NCBI RefSeq assembly: GCF_013375935.1
Contig: NZ_CP056117.1
Span: 2,666,001 to 2,730,000 of the forward strand
Length of the DNA: 64,000 bases
Origin: Enterobacter cloacae
GTDB lineage: Bacteria; Pseudomonadota; Gammaproteobacteria; Enterobacterales; Enterobacteriaceae
Direction of reading: 5' to 3'
Shown: one piece after another, positions 30,809 to 40,985 of the stretch
Layout of the letters: each line of letters opens with the position of its first letter
Numbering within the stretch: the stretch's first letter is position 1
Notes under the pieces: model-generated
Seen by the model: only the letters and a program-made list of their open reading frames with translations
Told to the model about the DNA's origin: nothing
Database searches by the model: none
Made by a program: the position numbers and the translations under genes

Positions 30809-33006
30809 TGTCGTCTTACACAACAGACAGTTACGGTGCGGCAGCACCGGAGAATCATGAAATCGATCTCATTAGCCTGCTCGGCGAGGTGATCGATCAC
30901 CGTGCAGTCATTTTATCGATAACTTTCCTGTTCGCCCTGTTGGCGGGGCTGTATGCCTTTCTGGCCACGCCCGTTTATCGCGCAGATGCTTTAATCCAGG
31001 TAGAAGGAAAGCAGGATAACAGCCTGCTCAAAAATTTAAGGCAGTTTGGGAGTGAGATGTCTCCCGATGTCGAACCTGAAATTCTTCTGCTTAAATCGCG
31101 CATGATTCTGGGCGCAACCGTCGATGAATTAGGCCTAACACAGCACGTGACGCAGCGTACGTTCCCGGTAGTGGGGCGTCTGTGGGCACGGTTGCAGGGC
31201 CGTAAACCAGCGACGGTTGCCCTTGACTGGCTGCAACTTCCCCCTGTCGAAGGAAAACCTCGCACCCTTGTGCTCACTGTGCTGGAAAAAGGGGCATACC
31301 GGCTGGAGGGCGATAACTTTTATGCCGAGGGCAGGGAAGGGAAACCGCTGGAAAAAGCCGGCGTTTCGCTGCTAGTGGTGAAAATGAATGCGCCAACGGG
31401 CACGCAATTCACGGTGCAAAACAGCACCCGTCTGGAAGCTATTAATACGCTCAGCACCCAATTTAGCGTCGTTGAATCGGCAAAGCAGAGTGGGGTACTG
31501 ATGCTCACGCTGACCGGAAACGATCCTGAGCGCATTGCGCATGTGCTTGACCGGATTGCCAACAACTATCTGCAGCAAAACATTGCGCGCCAGGAAGCAC
31601 AGGATGCACGCAGTCTTGCATTTTTGCAGCAGCAATTGCCTAAAATCAGAAGCGAACTGGATCTGGCTGAAGAGCGGCTTAATCAGTATCGCAAACAGCG
31701 TGACTCGGTGGATCTCTCCCTGGAAGCGAAATCGGTTCTTGAGCAGATTGTGAATATCGAAAACCAGCTCAACGAGCTGACGTTTCGTGAGGCGGAGATT
31801 TCTCAGCTGTTCAAGAAAGAGCACCCGAACTACCGCGCCTTGCGTGAAAAGCGTCAGACGCTTGAGCAGGAGAAGGTCCGCCTTAATCAGCGTGTCGCCG
31901 CCATGCCATCGACCCAGCAGGATATTTTGCGCCTCAGTCGGGATGTGGAGTCAGGCCGCACCATCTATTTGCAGCTACTCACCCGTCAGCAGGAGCTGAA
32001 CATTTCGCGCTCCAGCGCCATTGGTAACGTGCGAATTATCGACAGCGCGGTGACGCAACCCGATCCCATCAAACCGCGAAAGCTGGTGATTATCGTCTTA
32101 GGCATCCTGTTGGGGCTGATATGCTCAATGGGGCTGGTTCTGGTCCGCATGGCACTCAGACGCGGCATCAATACCTCCGAGCAGCTGGAAGGTCTTGGCG
32201 TACAGGTGATGGCTACCTTGCCCCGTTCCCTGTGGCTGTGGAAAAAAACCAACCTGCGTAAAAAACGCGTATTTGGCTCACGCTGGAGACACAAGATTGT
32301 CGATGTTCCTTTCCTGCCGGTTGATCGGCCTGCGGATGTTTTTGTCGAGGCCGTGCGGGGGCTGCGCACCAGCCTGCATTTCACTTTGCAGGATGCCGCT
32401 AACCGGATCGTGATGATTTCTGGCCCAACGCAGGACTGCGGTAAAACCCTTGTCAGCACTTCGCTGGCCGTGATTGAAGCGCAGGCCGGGCTCAGGGTGT
32501 TATTCATTGATGCGGATATGCGCGAGGGATATGTACACAACATCTTTGACCTGAAAAATCATACCGGGCTTTCCGACGTGCTTGACGGAAAATGTCATTT
32601 CCAGGCGGTGATTCAGCGCTATGAGAAAGGCAACATTGATGTCCTGACCTGCGGGCCGGTTCCGTTACGCCCCTCTGAACTGCTGATGAGCGAACGCTTC
32701 AGGGCGTTAATGATCTGGGCAGATGAGCATTATGACCTTGTGATCCTCGATACCCCACCGGTGCTGGCCGTAACCGACGCCTCAGTGGCTGCCCCGGTGG
32801 CCGCCACCTCGCTGCTGGTGGCCCGCTATGGTAAAACCAGCCTGAAAGAGATGGAGAACAGCATTAAGCGTTTGCAGCAAACGGGGGCGCATATCAACGG
32901 CACCGTGCTGAACGATGTAGTGAAATCGGCAGCGCTGTATTACCGTGCAGGCTATGGCCATTACGAGTATGGCCATAGCCCGACACGGCAACCGCGCAAG
33001 GATTAG
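30808..33006 (+). CDS. etk: Etk, bacterial tyrosine (BY) kinase / polysaccharide co-polymerase
   Basis: Inner-membrane autokinase controlling polysaccharide export. The order is Wzz domain with first transmembrane helix (about 30-50), a long periplasmic coiled-coil part (GNVR region), a second helix near 425-445, and a cytoplasmic kinase. Walker A is GPTQDCGKT from residue 539; A' is LFIDADMREGY; Walker B is LVILDTPPV. The C-terminal tyrosine cluster (YYRAGYGHYEYGHSP) supplies the autophosphorylation sites. AAGGA lies about ten bases before the ATG. The 732 residues compare with 726 in E. coli Etk, to which the RQQELNISRSSAIGNVRIID region is very close. The 3' end overlaps the convergent permease by 4 bp. 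Confidence 0.93.
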   Translation: MSSYTTDSYGAAAPENHEIDLISLLGEVIDHRAVILSITFLFALLAGLYAFLATPVYRADALIQVEGKQDNSLLKNLRQFGSEMSPDVEPEILLLKSRMILGATVDELGLTQHVTQRTFPVVGRLWARLQGRKPATVALDWLQLPPVEGKPRTLVLTVLEKGAYRLEGDNFYAEGREGKPLEKAGVSLLVVKMNAPTGTQFTVQNSTRLEAINTLSTQFSVVESAKQSGVLMLTLTGNDPERIAHVLDRIANNYLQQNIARQEAQDARSLAFLQQQLPKIRSELDLAEERLNQYRKQRDSVDLSLEAKSVLEQIVNIENQLNELTFREAEISQLFKKEHPNYRALREKRQTLEQEKVRLNQRVAAMPSTQQDILRLSRDVESGRTIYLQLLTRQQELNISRSSAIGNVRIIDSAVTQPDPIKPRKLVIIVLGILLGLICSMGLVLVRMALRRGINTSEQLEGLGVQVMATLPRSLWLWKKTNLRKKRVFGSRWRHKIVDVPFLPVDRPADVFVEAVRGLRTSLHFTLQDAANRIVMISGPTQDCGKTLVSTSLAVIEAQAGLRVLFIDADMREGYVHNIFDLKNHTGLSDVLDGKCHFQAVIQRYEKGNIDVLTCGPVPLRPSELLMSERFRALMIWADEHYDLVILDTPPVLAVTDASVAAPVAATSLLVARYGKTSLKEMENSIKRLQQTGAHINGTVLNDVVKSAALYYRAGYGHYEYGHSPTRQPRKD

Positions 33007-34346
33007 TGCTTCACCAGCGTGGCAAAGTAATACACCAGCGGAATGGCGAGGATCCACAGACCAACGGGGATTTCTCGCCATTTTCCTGCAATCGCTTTGA
33101 TGACGATGTAAAACAGCAGCCCTCCCGCAATCCCTGTCCCGAAGCTGTTGGCAATCAGCGTAATCATCACCATCATCAGCACCGGCAGCCCGTCGGTGAA
33201 GTTTGCCAGATCCACCTTACGCAGGCCGCTGAACATATTCAGGCCTATCAGGATTAGGGCAGGCGCCGTGGCTTCTTTGGGGATCATGAGCGCAACGGGC
33301 GTAAACAGCAGCATCAGTAGGAACATGATCGCAGCGGCCAGCGCCGTCATGCCGGTTTTACCCCCCGCTTCTGCGGCCGCTGAGGATTCAATCAGCGCCG
33401 TGGCGGCAGGAATACCCACCCAGGGGCCAATCGCGGCGGCAATCGAGTCCACCATAAACGGGCGATTGATGTTTGCCATATTGCCCTCTTCATCCAGCAA
33501 CCCGGCTTCACCTCCCACCGCCAGCGTGGTGCCCATGGTGGAGAAAAACTCCGATGCGAAAAAGACAAACAGGAATGGCAGGAAGGCAATATTCAGCGCG
33601 CCCAGCATGTCGATATGGCCCAGTACCGGCGTCAGTGAGTGAGGCATGTCAATAAAGCTGGCAGGAAGGCGGGTCACCCCCATCGGAATGCCTACGAGGG
33701 TAGCAAATAAAATGGCCCACAAAATGGCGCCCGGAATGCGACGCGCCTGCAGGGCAATGGCGAGGAACAGGCCGCTGAGCGCCACCAGCGCGCCTGGGGA
33801 GAGAAAATCACCCAGCATCAGCGCGTTCGTTTTTGCGTTAGCCAGCACCAGGCCGGCATTGCGAAAGCCCAGTACGGCGACAAAAAGACCGATAGAAGCC
33901 GTCAGTCCCAGTTTGATGGACTGCGGTACGGAGCGGGTCACAACCTCTCGCAGGCCAAAACGGGTGAGCAGGAAGAACAAAATACCCGACCAGCAGGCAA
34001 TGCCCAGACCAATTTGCCAGCCGATGCCTTCACTGCCCGCCAGCGTTACCCCGACCAGCACCGAGCCACCAATGCCGGGCCCGACAATAAACGGCAGGTT
34101 GGCGTAAAACGCCATCAGCAGCGTACCGGCCACAAACACCAAAATGGTGCCGGTGGTCGCCGCGCCTTTGTCCATCCCGCCTACGGCGAGAAGCCCCGGG
34201 ATGACCACCAGCAAATAGGCGGCTGCGAGAAAACCGGTGAGACCGGCCAGACACTCTGTGCGCACGGTACTGCCGCGCGTATACAGTGCAAAACGACGTT
34301 CAAGCCAGTTCCCTGGTGCTGGCGAATTAACGGTATTGTCGGCCAT
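33003..34346 (-). CDS. NCS2-family (AzgA-type) purine permease, AdeQ-like
   Basis: A 447-residue proton-coupled purine importer with about 12 to 14 membrane segments. AzgA-subfamily motifs are TECLAGLTGFLAAAYL, GPGIGGSVLVGVTLAG and ASEFFSTMGTTLAVGG. E. coli AdeP/AdeQ of this group carry adenine. AAGGAG lies upstream of the ATG at 34346; a longer open frame to 34484 would read through this ribosome-binding site. It lies just downstream of the adenine deaminase gene on the same strand (20-bp gap), so the pair should form an adenine uptake and deamination operon. Confidence 0.9.
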   Translation of the reverse strand: MADNTVNSPAPGNWLERRFALYTRGSTVRTECLAGLTGFLAAAYLLVVIPGLLAVGGMDKGAATTGTILVFVAGTLLMAFYANLPFIVGPGIGGSVLVGVTLAGSEGIGWQIGLGIACWSGILFFLLTRFGLREVVTRSVPQSIKLGLTASIGLFVAVLGFRNAGLVLANAKTNALMLGDFLSPGALVALSGLFLAIALQARRIPGAILWAILFATLVGIPMGVTRLPASFIDMPHSLTPVLGHIDMLGALNIAFLPFLFVFFASEFFSTMGTTLAVGGEAGLLDEEGNMANINRPFMVDSIAAAIGPWVGIPAATALIESSAAAEAGGKTGMTALAAAIMFLLMLLFTPVALMIPKEATAPALILIGLNMFSGLRKVDLANFTDGLPVLMMVMITLIANSFGTGIAGGLLFYIVIKAIAGKWREIPVGLWILAIPLVYYFATLVKH

Positions 34347-34366
34347 TATCCGGCTCTCCTTCTGTA

Positions 34367-36146
34367 TTATTGTGTGGTGTCCGGGGTTTCCCGGTAAGAA
34401 ATCAGCGGATCGACAATCTGGCGCGTGCTGCCATCGGTCAGTCCAAGATCGGTTAAATGCGGCCCGGCGTTGCAGGCAAGGCACGTCCCTTCAATGGCTT
34501 TAAATACTCTGTATGGCGGCTCCCAGTCGGCAATCTGGCTGCTGCGTTCGCGCAGCTCACGGAACTGGCGCGCCAGTTCCGCAGGGGCGAGCTCTGACAA
34601 CATCCCCGCAATGGGCATCGCCACATGGGCGATCACGTCCCCGTTCTGTACCAGCGCCATCCCGCCACCGCTTTGGATCAGCGTGTTGGCGGCCAGTGCC
34701 ATGTCATCAGGATCGCGTCCCAGTACCACCAGGTTGTGTGAGTCATGGGAGTAGCTGGTGGCAATGGCCCCCCCGCAGCTCTCCCCAACCTTCCAGCAGG
34801 GCGATTTGCGGTACCGCCGCATGGCGTGCGTGGCGGTGCTGAACCCAAATCAGGCTAAAACCAGCCGGTATCTCAACGCGTCCGTCACGTACCCGGACGT
34901 CGGTTTCTCCCCAGCGGGTAAAACGTGCGCCGCTGATATGACGCAGGCGCGCCACACCGTGGTTTGCGTTGTCGATGCGCATGTAAAAATCACTGGCGGT
35001 CAGCGACGACAGGCGCACGGTATCCCGGGGCAGCGTCAGGGGCGTATCAACAATCGGCTCGATCATCGCTCCGTCACGGGCAATGCATTTTCCGGCGACG
35101 TACACCCGACGAGCCGTCAGTTTATCCAGTGAATCGAACACCACCAGATCCGCACGACGACCCGCGGCAATCAGCCCGAGATCGTTACGCTGCAGGCGCA
35201 GGGAGGCGTTCAGGGTAGCAAACCGCAGCGCGTCCGTCGCCGGAAGGCCATGTTCAATCAGCAGGTTGAGCAGGGCGATGATGCCGCCTTTTTCCATCAA
35301 GATGTCCGGTGGGACATCGTCAGTGCAGACCGTGATTTGTGACGACAGATGCGGCAGCGTTTTCAGCGCGCTGACGATATCAGGCAGCAGATAAGGATGC
35401 GAGCCGCGGATCTCCAGCGTCAGCCCGGCGCGTAATTTTTCCAGCGCATCGTCGGCGGAGGTGAGTTCATGATCGGAGGTGACGCCCGCCGCCAGATACG
35501 CCTGTAAATCCGCGCCGCTCAGACCACGCGCATGACCTTCAATCAGCTTTCCACTTTCCAGCCCGGCCTGCACGATCTCCAGCATACGCTGACTGCCATT
35601 CAGCACTCCGTGCATGTCCATCACTTCCGCCACGCCGTGCACTTCGGGCCAGCCAAGCAGGGTATTCATCTCTTCGCCCGCAAAGTCTGCGCCGGACATC
35701 TCCAGCCCCGGTGTGGAAGGGACGCTCGATGGCGCCGCGACCATTACCTGCAGTGGCAGGTTGCGGCTCGCCTCAATGGCAAAGCGGACGCCCTCAATCC
35801 CCAGAACGTTTGCCAGCTCGTGCGGATCCCAGAACACCGCGGTGGTGCCCTGCGCCAGTACGATCTCTGCGTAGCGGGCGGGCAGCAGATGCGAGCTTTC
35901 AAGGTGAACATGCGTGTCCATTAGCCCCGGAGAGAGAAACTGGTTGTTCAGGTCATGCGTCTCATGCGCATCGTTGCGGTTACCGCGCGGATGGACGCTG
36001 GCGATAAGCGAGCCGACGATGCCCACATCCGCGTCGCGGATCTCACCGGTTGCCATATCAACAACTCGGGTATGCGTAAGCAACAGGTCAAACGGCGTTT
36101 CGCCTCGTGCAGCCTTCACGGCGCGGCGTCGGGTTTCGGCAGTCAT
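34367..36146 (-). pseudogene. ade: Adenine deaminase, split by a +1 frameshift in a G7 run
   Basis: The first part (36146 to about 34770) has the amidohydrolase metal site HVH at residues 79-81, then VFWDPHELANVLG and VTSDHELTSADD. It runs out of frame and stops at 34743. The next frame continues at the same point with the adenine deaminase C-terminal domain (TSYSHDSHNLVVLGRD ... GGGMALVQNG) to TAA at 34367. Removing one base from the C7 run at 34768-34774 (G7 on the coding strand) restores a natural join, GWGELRGAIATSYSHDSHN. The restored protein would have about 592 residues, normal for Ade. It is either a real mutation, a phase-variable tract or a homopolymer error. The enzyme converts adenine to hypoxanthine. 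Confidence 0.85.
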
Positions 36147-36268
36147 GCAATTAACAGTTCCAGCATTGAAATATTGACGTTACTCTATGCACCCGGCAAA
36201 CGTTTGCCCAGCTGATAAAATTTATCGCCCGATAACCCCGGGTTATTCTGTGACGCGTGTAACGGATA

Positions 36269-37189
36269 ATGATGACGGAACCCTGGCAGCGCTTGCCTGC
36301 GCTCTCCCTTCGGCAGCTACAGTATTTTGTCACTCTGGCGCAGCTGCGTCATTTTACGGATACCGCCAGTAAACTGGCCATCAGCCAGCCGGCGCTCAGC
36401 AGCGCCCTGCGGCAAATCGAAACCGTGCTCGGCGGTAAACTGGTCAACCGTACCGCGTCGGCGGTCACGCTGACCGAGCTGGGGCACGCCATTCTGCCAC
36501 ATGCCCAGCGGGTGCTCAGCGTGGCGCAGCTGGCGTTTGATGATATGCAGCAGATTGTGCAGGCCGGCGGCGACGGTACGGTGCGGATCGGTCTGGTACC
36601 TTCAGTCAGTTCGCTGCTGTTTCCGCTGCTGCCGCAGACGCTGGGGCAGGCCTTTCCGCGCTTGCGGGTGGAGTTTCACGACCAGACTAACGATGCGCTG
36701 GTGGCGCAACTGCTGAAAGGGCAGATTGATTTTGGCATCGGGGCGCTGGACAACTCGGTACCCGAACAGCTGGACGTGTTCCCGTTGCAGGAGGATCCGT
36801 TTGTGGCCGTGCTGCACTGCGACGATCCGCTCGCCGCGTCGGCACATGTTCCCTGGAAACAGCTGGTGGGCCGGGATATTGCCGTTTTCTCAAAAGGCAA
36901 TATTCAGCGGCTGGTCAATGCGCTTGCCGAAAGCCACCGTCTGTCCCTGCAGACCCGTTATCAGGTGGACTATATCGAGACATTATACGGGCTGGTGCGC
37001 TCGAAGCTTGCCGTGGGGATATTGCCTCAGCTTTACACCACCCACCTGCAGGACCCGCAGCTTAAGGTGGTTCACCTACAGCAACCGGCCCTGGCGCGCA
37101 CGGTGGCGCTGATGCGTGCCCCGCAGGCGCTGCCTCCGCTCATTGAATCCTGCTTTACCCTGATGGTTGATACCTTACGCACCAGGTAA
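36269..37189 (+). CDS. LysR-family transcriptional regulator
   Basis: A 306-residue LysR regulator. The N-terminal helix-turn-helix is LSLRQLQYFVTLAQLRHFTD then TASKLAISQPALSSALRQIE, followed by a periplasmic-binding-like effector domain (VRIGLVPSVSSLLFPLLP and so on). It is divergent from ade with 122 bp between, so it probably regulates the adenine deaminase/permease operon in response to a purine or related signal. That is inference from position. Two consecutive ATGs (36269, 36272) are possible starts. Confidence 0.88.
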   Translation: MMTEPWQRLPALSLRQLQYFVTLAQLRHFTDTASKLAISQPALSSALRQIETVLGGKLVNRTASAVTLTELGHAILPHAQRVLSVAQLAFDDMQQIVQAGGDGTVRIGLVPSVSSLLFPLLPQTLGQAFPRLRVEFHDQTNDALVAQLLKGQIDFGIGALDNSVPEQLDVFPLQEDPFVAVLHCDDPLAASAHVPWKQLVGRDIAVFSKGNIQRLVNALAESHRLSLQTRYQVDYIETLYGLVRSKLAVGILPQLYTTHLQDPQLKVVHLQQPALARTVALMRAPQALPPLIESCFTLMVDTLRTR

Positions 37190-37259
37190 GGCGACACTTC
37201 TTTACAGCGAAACGGCGCGCAGCTCGCTAAGGTGACCTTCGTTAAATCACGAGGTCATA

Positions 37260-37777
37260 ATGGAAAACCGCAAATTCAGCCAACTGCGCCGCTGGGCGCG
37301 GGAAGGGATCATACTCGTACTGCTGGCGCTGGCCGTGATCTGGAGTGTGGATCAGTACCGCAAGCCGTTATTACCCGCCACGTTTAGCGCTATTCCGATG
37401 CAGGACGTTGATGGTTCAGTACATGACATTGCTGCACTCAGTCACAGGATCGGCCGCTGCTGATTTACGTCTGGGCGACCTGGTGCAGCATCTGCCGTTA
37501 TACCACGCCTGCGGTCGTTAGGCTGGCAGAAGAGGGCGGTAACGTGGTGAGTATTGCCATGCGCTCTGGTGATGACGCTAAGCTTGCGCGCTGGGCCGAA
37601 AAGAAACAGCTGAAAATGCCGGTGATTAATGACGAAAACGGTGCGCTGTCAAAGCAATGGCAGGTTAGCGTAACGCCGGCGCTGGTGCTGGTCTCTAAAG
37701 GCAATGTCGTTAGCACAACAACGGGCTGGACAAGCTACTGGGGATTAAAAGTCAGGATGTGGTGGGCAGGGTTATAA
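37260..37777 (+). pseudogene. scsD: ScsD-like thioredoxin-fold membrane protein, frameshifted
   Basis: The first frame from ATG 37260 encodes an N-terminal membrane anchor (about residues 16-31) and the start of a thioredoxin-like domain, then stops at 37461-37463. The second frame, shifted by 2, carries the rest: an active-site WCSIC (TGGTGCAGCATCTGC), then VSIAMRSGDDAKLARWAEKK, VTPALVLVSKGNVVSTTTG and WTSYWGLK to TAA at 37775. The join falls in AGTCACAGGAT; removing one CA gives LSQDRPLL, as expected for this family. The intact protein would have about 171 residues and act in periplasmic disulfide reduction. The other scs (copper-tolerance) genes are not adjacent. Confidence 0.8.
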
Positions 37778-37783
37778 AAATAG

Positions 37784-37806
37784 CCCCTCTCCCGGCGGGA
37801 GAGGGG
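37784..37806. repeat. CCCTCTCCC palindrome element, copy 4 (possible terminator)
   Basis: Perfect 10-bp stem CCCCTCTCCC / GGGGAGAGGG-type (37784-37793, 37797-37806) with loop GGC, between the convergent scsD and ddc genes. It has the same core as the other copies and may also serve as a shared terminator. Confidence 0.75.
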
Positions 37807-37812
37807 GTTGGG

Positions 37813-39279
37813 TTATTTCGCCAGAACTTCCTGAGCGGTACGCTCAACCAGAGACAGCAGGACTTTAATGTCCTCCAGCGTCACGGTTGGGTTCAGCAGG
37901 GTCAGCTTCAGGCAGGTGATACCGTTATGTTCGGTAACACCGACGTTTGCGCGGCCTGATTCCAGCAGCGCATCGCCAATCTTCTGGTTCAGCAGGGCAA
38001 TACCGGCGTCATCCATCTGCGCCTGCGGACGGAAGCGGAACAGAACGCTTGCCAGCTGTGGCTGCATAACCAGTTCCAGAGCAGGCTGCTCTTTCACGTA
38101 GGCTGCAACCTGCTGCGCCAGCGTCACGCCGTGATCGATGATCGCCGCATACTGTTCCTGACCCAGCGCTTCCAGGCTCATCCACAGCTTCAGCGCGTCG
38201 AAACGGCGCGTGGTTTGCAGCGATTTGGACACCAGGTTAGGCACGCCCGCTTCTTCATCAAACTCAGAGTTCAGGTAAGCCGCCTGATAGCGCATCAGCT
38301 CATAGTGACGTGCTTCTTTCAGCAGGAAGGCACCGCAGCTGATGGTCTGGAAGAACTGCTTGTGGAAGTCCAGCGTCACGGAATCCACCAGCTCGATGCC
38401 GTCCAGGTAGTGACGATACTGCTCGGACATCAGCAGCGCGCCGCCCCAGGCCGCATCAACGTGCACCCAGATATTCTGTTTCGCAGCCAGCTCGGCAATG
38501 GCACGTAGCGGATCGATAGCGCCCGCGTCGGTCGTGCCGGCAGTGGCCACGATAGCCAGGATCTGTTCACCGTTCGCGTTGCACTGCTCAATTTTCGCCG
38601 CCAGATCGTTGAGATCCATACGGGAAAATTCGTCAGTTTTCACCTGCACCACGGACTGATAGCCCAGACCCATCAGCGCCATGTTTTTCTGCACGGAGAA
38701 ATGCGCGTTTTCGGAGCACAGCACGCGGATCTTACGCAGATCGCCGGTCAGACCATCCTGCTGGACAGAGTGGCCCTGACGCGCGAAGAACGCATCACGC
38801 GCCAGCATCAGGCCCATCAGGTTGCTCTGGGTACCGCCGCTGGTGAAGACACCTGCGTCGCCAGCCTGATAACCCACGCGGGTACGCAGCCATTCAATCA
38901 GCTTGATTTCAATGATGGTTGCGGACGGGCTTTGATCCCAGGAGTCCATACTCTGGTTGGTGGCGTTAATCAGCACTTCCGCTGCCTGGCTTACCACCAG
39001 GCTCGGGCAGTGCAGGTGCGCCACGCACTGCGGGTGATGAACGGACAAGCTGTCTTTCAGGAAAAACTCGACGGCGCGTTCAATCGCCGCTTCGTTGCCC
39101 AGCCCTTTCGGGTTGAAATCCAGCTTAATACGGTCGCGCAGCTCCGCGACCGTTTTGCCCTGGTACATCTCAGGCTGCTTCAGCCACTGCATCACAGCCT
39201 GAGTGCTTTGTTCAATCGCCTGCTGGTAAGCTTCAATGCTCTGCGCAGAGGAGAACAAAATTGGGTTTGAATCAGACAT
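37813..39279 (-). CDS. ddc: L-2,4-diaminobutyrate decarboxylase Ddc
   Basis: A PLP enzyme of the group II decarboxylases that turns L-2,4-diaminobutyrate into 1,3-diaminopropane. The PLP lysine is Lys307 in LDFHKQFF; the aspartate region IWVHVDAAWGG (about 270-280) and VFTSGGTQSNLMGLM also fit. I chose the ATG at 39279 (488 residues); a TTG three codons upstream is the alternative. It follows dat by 18 bp, forming the dat-ddc operon known in Acinetobacter and several Enterobacteriaceae. Confidence 0.94.
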   Translation of the reverse strand: MSDSNPILFSSAQSIEAYQQAIEQSTQAVMQWLKQPEMYQGKTVAELRDRIKLDFNPKGLGNEAAIERAVEFFLKDSLSVHHPQCVAHLHCPSLVVSQAAEVLINATNQSMDSWDQSPSATIIEIKLIEWLRTRVGYQAGDAGVFTSGGTQSNLMGLMLARDAFFARQGHSVQQDGLTGDLRKIRVLCSENAHFSVQKNMALMGLGYQSVVQVKTDEFSRMDLNDLAAKIEQCNANGEQILAIVATAGTTDAGAIDPLRAIAELAAKQNIWVHVDAAWGGALLMSEQYRHYLDGIELVDSVTLDFHKQFFQTISCGAFLLKEARHYELMRYQAAYLNSEFDEEAGVPNLVSKSLQTTRRFDALKLWMSLEALGQEQYAAIIDHGVTLAQQVAAYVKEQPALELVMQPQLASVLFRFRPQAQMDDAGIALLNQKIGDALLESGRANVGVTEHNGITCLKLTLLNPTVTLEDIKVLLSLVERTAQEVLAK

Positions 39280-39297
39280 CGTAATCAACCACTCCGG

Positions 39298-40671
39298 TTA
39301 CGCCGGGCGAACGCCCGCAGCAAGCAGCGCCTGCTCAAATTTATCCAGGAACACTTTCAGCTCATCATCGCTGATCAGCAGGGAAGGCAGCAGACGCAGA
39401 ACGATACCGTTACGACCGCCGCGCTCCAGGATCAGACCGGCTTCGAAGCACTTCTTCTGGATCAGCGCAGACAGTTCGCCGTCGCCCGGGAAGCAGCCCA
39501 TGTGGTCAGCGGCTTCATGCGGCTTAACGATCTCGATACCGATCATCATGCCCAGACCGCGAACGTGGCCGATTACCGGATAACGTTTCGCCATCTCTTT
39601 CAGCTGGCCCTTCAGCCATTCGCCCTGTGCAGCCACTTTGCCAGCGATGTTCTGGTCTTTCAGGATTTTCAGCGTGGTCAGACCGGTTGCCATTGCCAGC
39701 TGGTTACCGCGGAAGGTGCCGGTGTGGTGGCCTGGCGCCCATGCATCGAACTGCTTTTTGATACCAAGCACGGCCAGCGGCAGACCGCCGCCAACGGCTT
39801 TAGACATCACGATGATGTCTGGCTCAATGCCCGCGTGTTCGAAGGCGAAGAATTTACCGGTACGGGCAAAGCCAGCCTGAACTTCGTCGAGGATCAGCAG
39901 AATGCCGTGTTCCTGAGTCACTTTACGGATGCGTTGCAGCCACTCGGCCGGAGCCGGGTTCACGCCGCCTTCACCCTGAACGGCTTCAAGGATCACCGCC
40001 GCAGGTTTACGCACGCCGCTTTCAACGTCGTTAATCAGGTTGTCGAAGTAGTAGGTCAGCGCTTTCACGCCCGCTTCACCACCGATACCCAGCGGGCAGC
40101 GGTACTCGTGCGGATAAGGCATGAACTGAACTTCAGGCATCATGCCGTCTACCGCTTCTTTCGGAGACAGGTTGCCGGTAACGGACAGTGCGCCGTGGGT
40201 CATACCGTGGTAACCACCAGAGAAGCTGATGATACCGCTACGACCGGTTACTTTTTTAGCCAGCTTCAGCGCCGCTTCTACAGCGTCAGCACCGGATGGC
40301 CCGGTGAATTGCAGGCAGTACTCTTTGCCCTGACCAGGCAGCAGAGAGAGCAGGTATTCTGAGAACGCGTCTTTAAGAGGCGTGGTCAGATCCAGGGTAT
40401 GTAACGGCAAGCCGCTGGTAATGACATTTTGGATGCTTTTCAGCACATCAGGATGATTGTGACCAAGCGCAAGGGTGCCTGCGCCTGCTAAACAGTCAAG
40501 GTACTCTTTATTATCTGCATCGGTGATCCACACGCCTTCTGCTTTAGTGATGGCTAAAGGCAGCTTGCGAGGATAACTCCTGACGTTAGATTCAAATTCG
40601 GCCTGACGGGCCAGATAGGTTTCGTTGCTTTTGTGGGCATCTACGGTGTCAATACGGACTTTATCCGTCAT
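39298..40671 (-). CDS. dat: Diaminobutyrate-2-oxoglutarate aminotransferase Dat
   Basis: A class III PLP aminotransferase that makes L-2,4-diaminobutyrate from aspartate semialdehyde with glutamate as donor. The PLP lysine is Lys291 in [26 protein letters not shown] and [17 protein letters not shown] are conserved cofactor-binding segments. The 457-residue length is normal. GGAG lies seven bases before the ATG at 40671 and four before a tandem ATG at 40674. It is the first gene of dat-ddc, supplying 1,3-diaminopropane, a polyamine used in Acinetobacter for motility and possibly in siderophores. Confidence 0.94.
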   Translation of the reverse strand: MTDKVRIDTVDAHKSNETYLARQAEFESNVRSYPRKLPLAITKAEGVWITDADNKEYLDCLAGAGTLALGHNHPDVLKSIQNVITSGLPLHTLDLTTPLKDAFSEYLLSLLPGQGKEYCLQFTGPSGADAVEAALKLAKKVTGRSGIISFSGGYHGMTHGALSVTGNLSPKEAVDGMMPEVQFMPYPHEYRCPLGIGGEAGVKALTYYFDNLINDVESGVRKPAAVILEAVQGEGGVNPAPAEWLQRIRKVTQEHGILLILDEVQAGFARTGKFFAFEHAGIEPDIIVMSKAVGGGLPLAVLGIKKQFDAWAPGHHTGTFRGNQLAMATGLTTLKILKDQNIAGKVAAQGEWLKGQLKEMAKRYPVIGHVRGLGMMIGIEIVKPHEAADHMGCFPGDGELSALIQKKCFEAGLILERGGRNGIVLRLLPSLLISDDELKVFLDKFEQALLAAGVRPA

Positions 40672-40674
40672 CAT

Positions 40675-40953
40675 ATCACTCCTACAACCGCCGCTTCGTT
40701 ATGAGCAACGATTGAATAAAAAGTTAAAAAACAGATGGGGCCTGAAAAAAACGCCGCCAATATAGAGCCTTTTGTCACCGGGCTCAATGGTTAATTTGTT
40801 TACTGTTTTGTGACACAGAGCACAGGGGGGGCAATATCCACGTTTACAGGCGGAAAATTGCGGTTTATGCCTAACAAAAACAATGGGTTACGTGTGGTTT
40901 GTCAGCATTGTAAAATCAGAGAAAAGAGTGTGACAAATCGTGCGATTGACGGA
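40675..40953. other. Intergenic region upstream of dat
   Basis: About 280 bp, AT-richer than the coding DNA around it, holding the dat-ddc promoter. The TTTGTGACA-like sequences near 40807 and TGTGACAAATCG near 40929 resemble half CRP/FNR sites, but neither is convincing. No gene or RNA was recognised. Confidence 0.4.
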
Positions 40954-40979
40954 CAAAAAGGAGGCTGACCGCCTCCTTA
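40954..40979 (-). terminator. Intrinsic terminator of the secreted-protein gene
   Basis: Read on the minus strand, an 8-bp stem AAGGAGGC / GCCTCCTT with loop GGTCA is followed by TTT, just past the stop at 40986. Confidence 0.85.
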
Positions 40980-40985
40980 CGCGCT

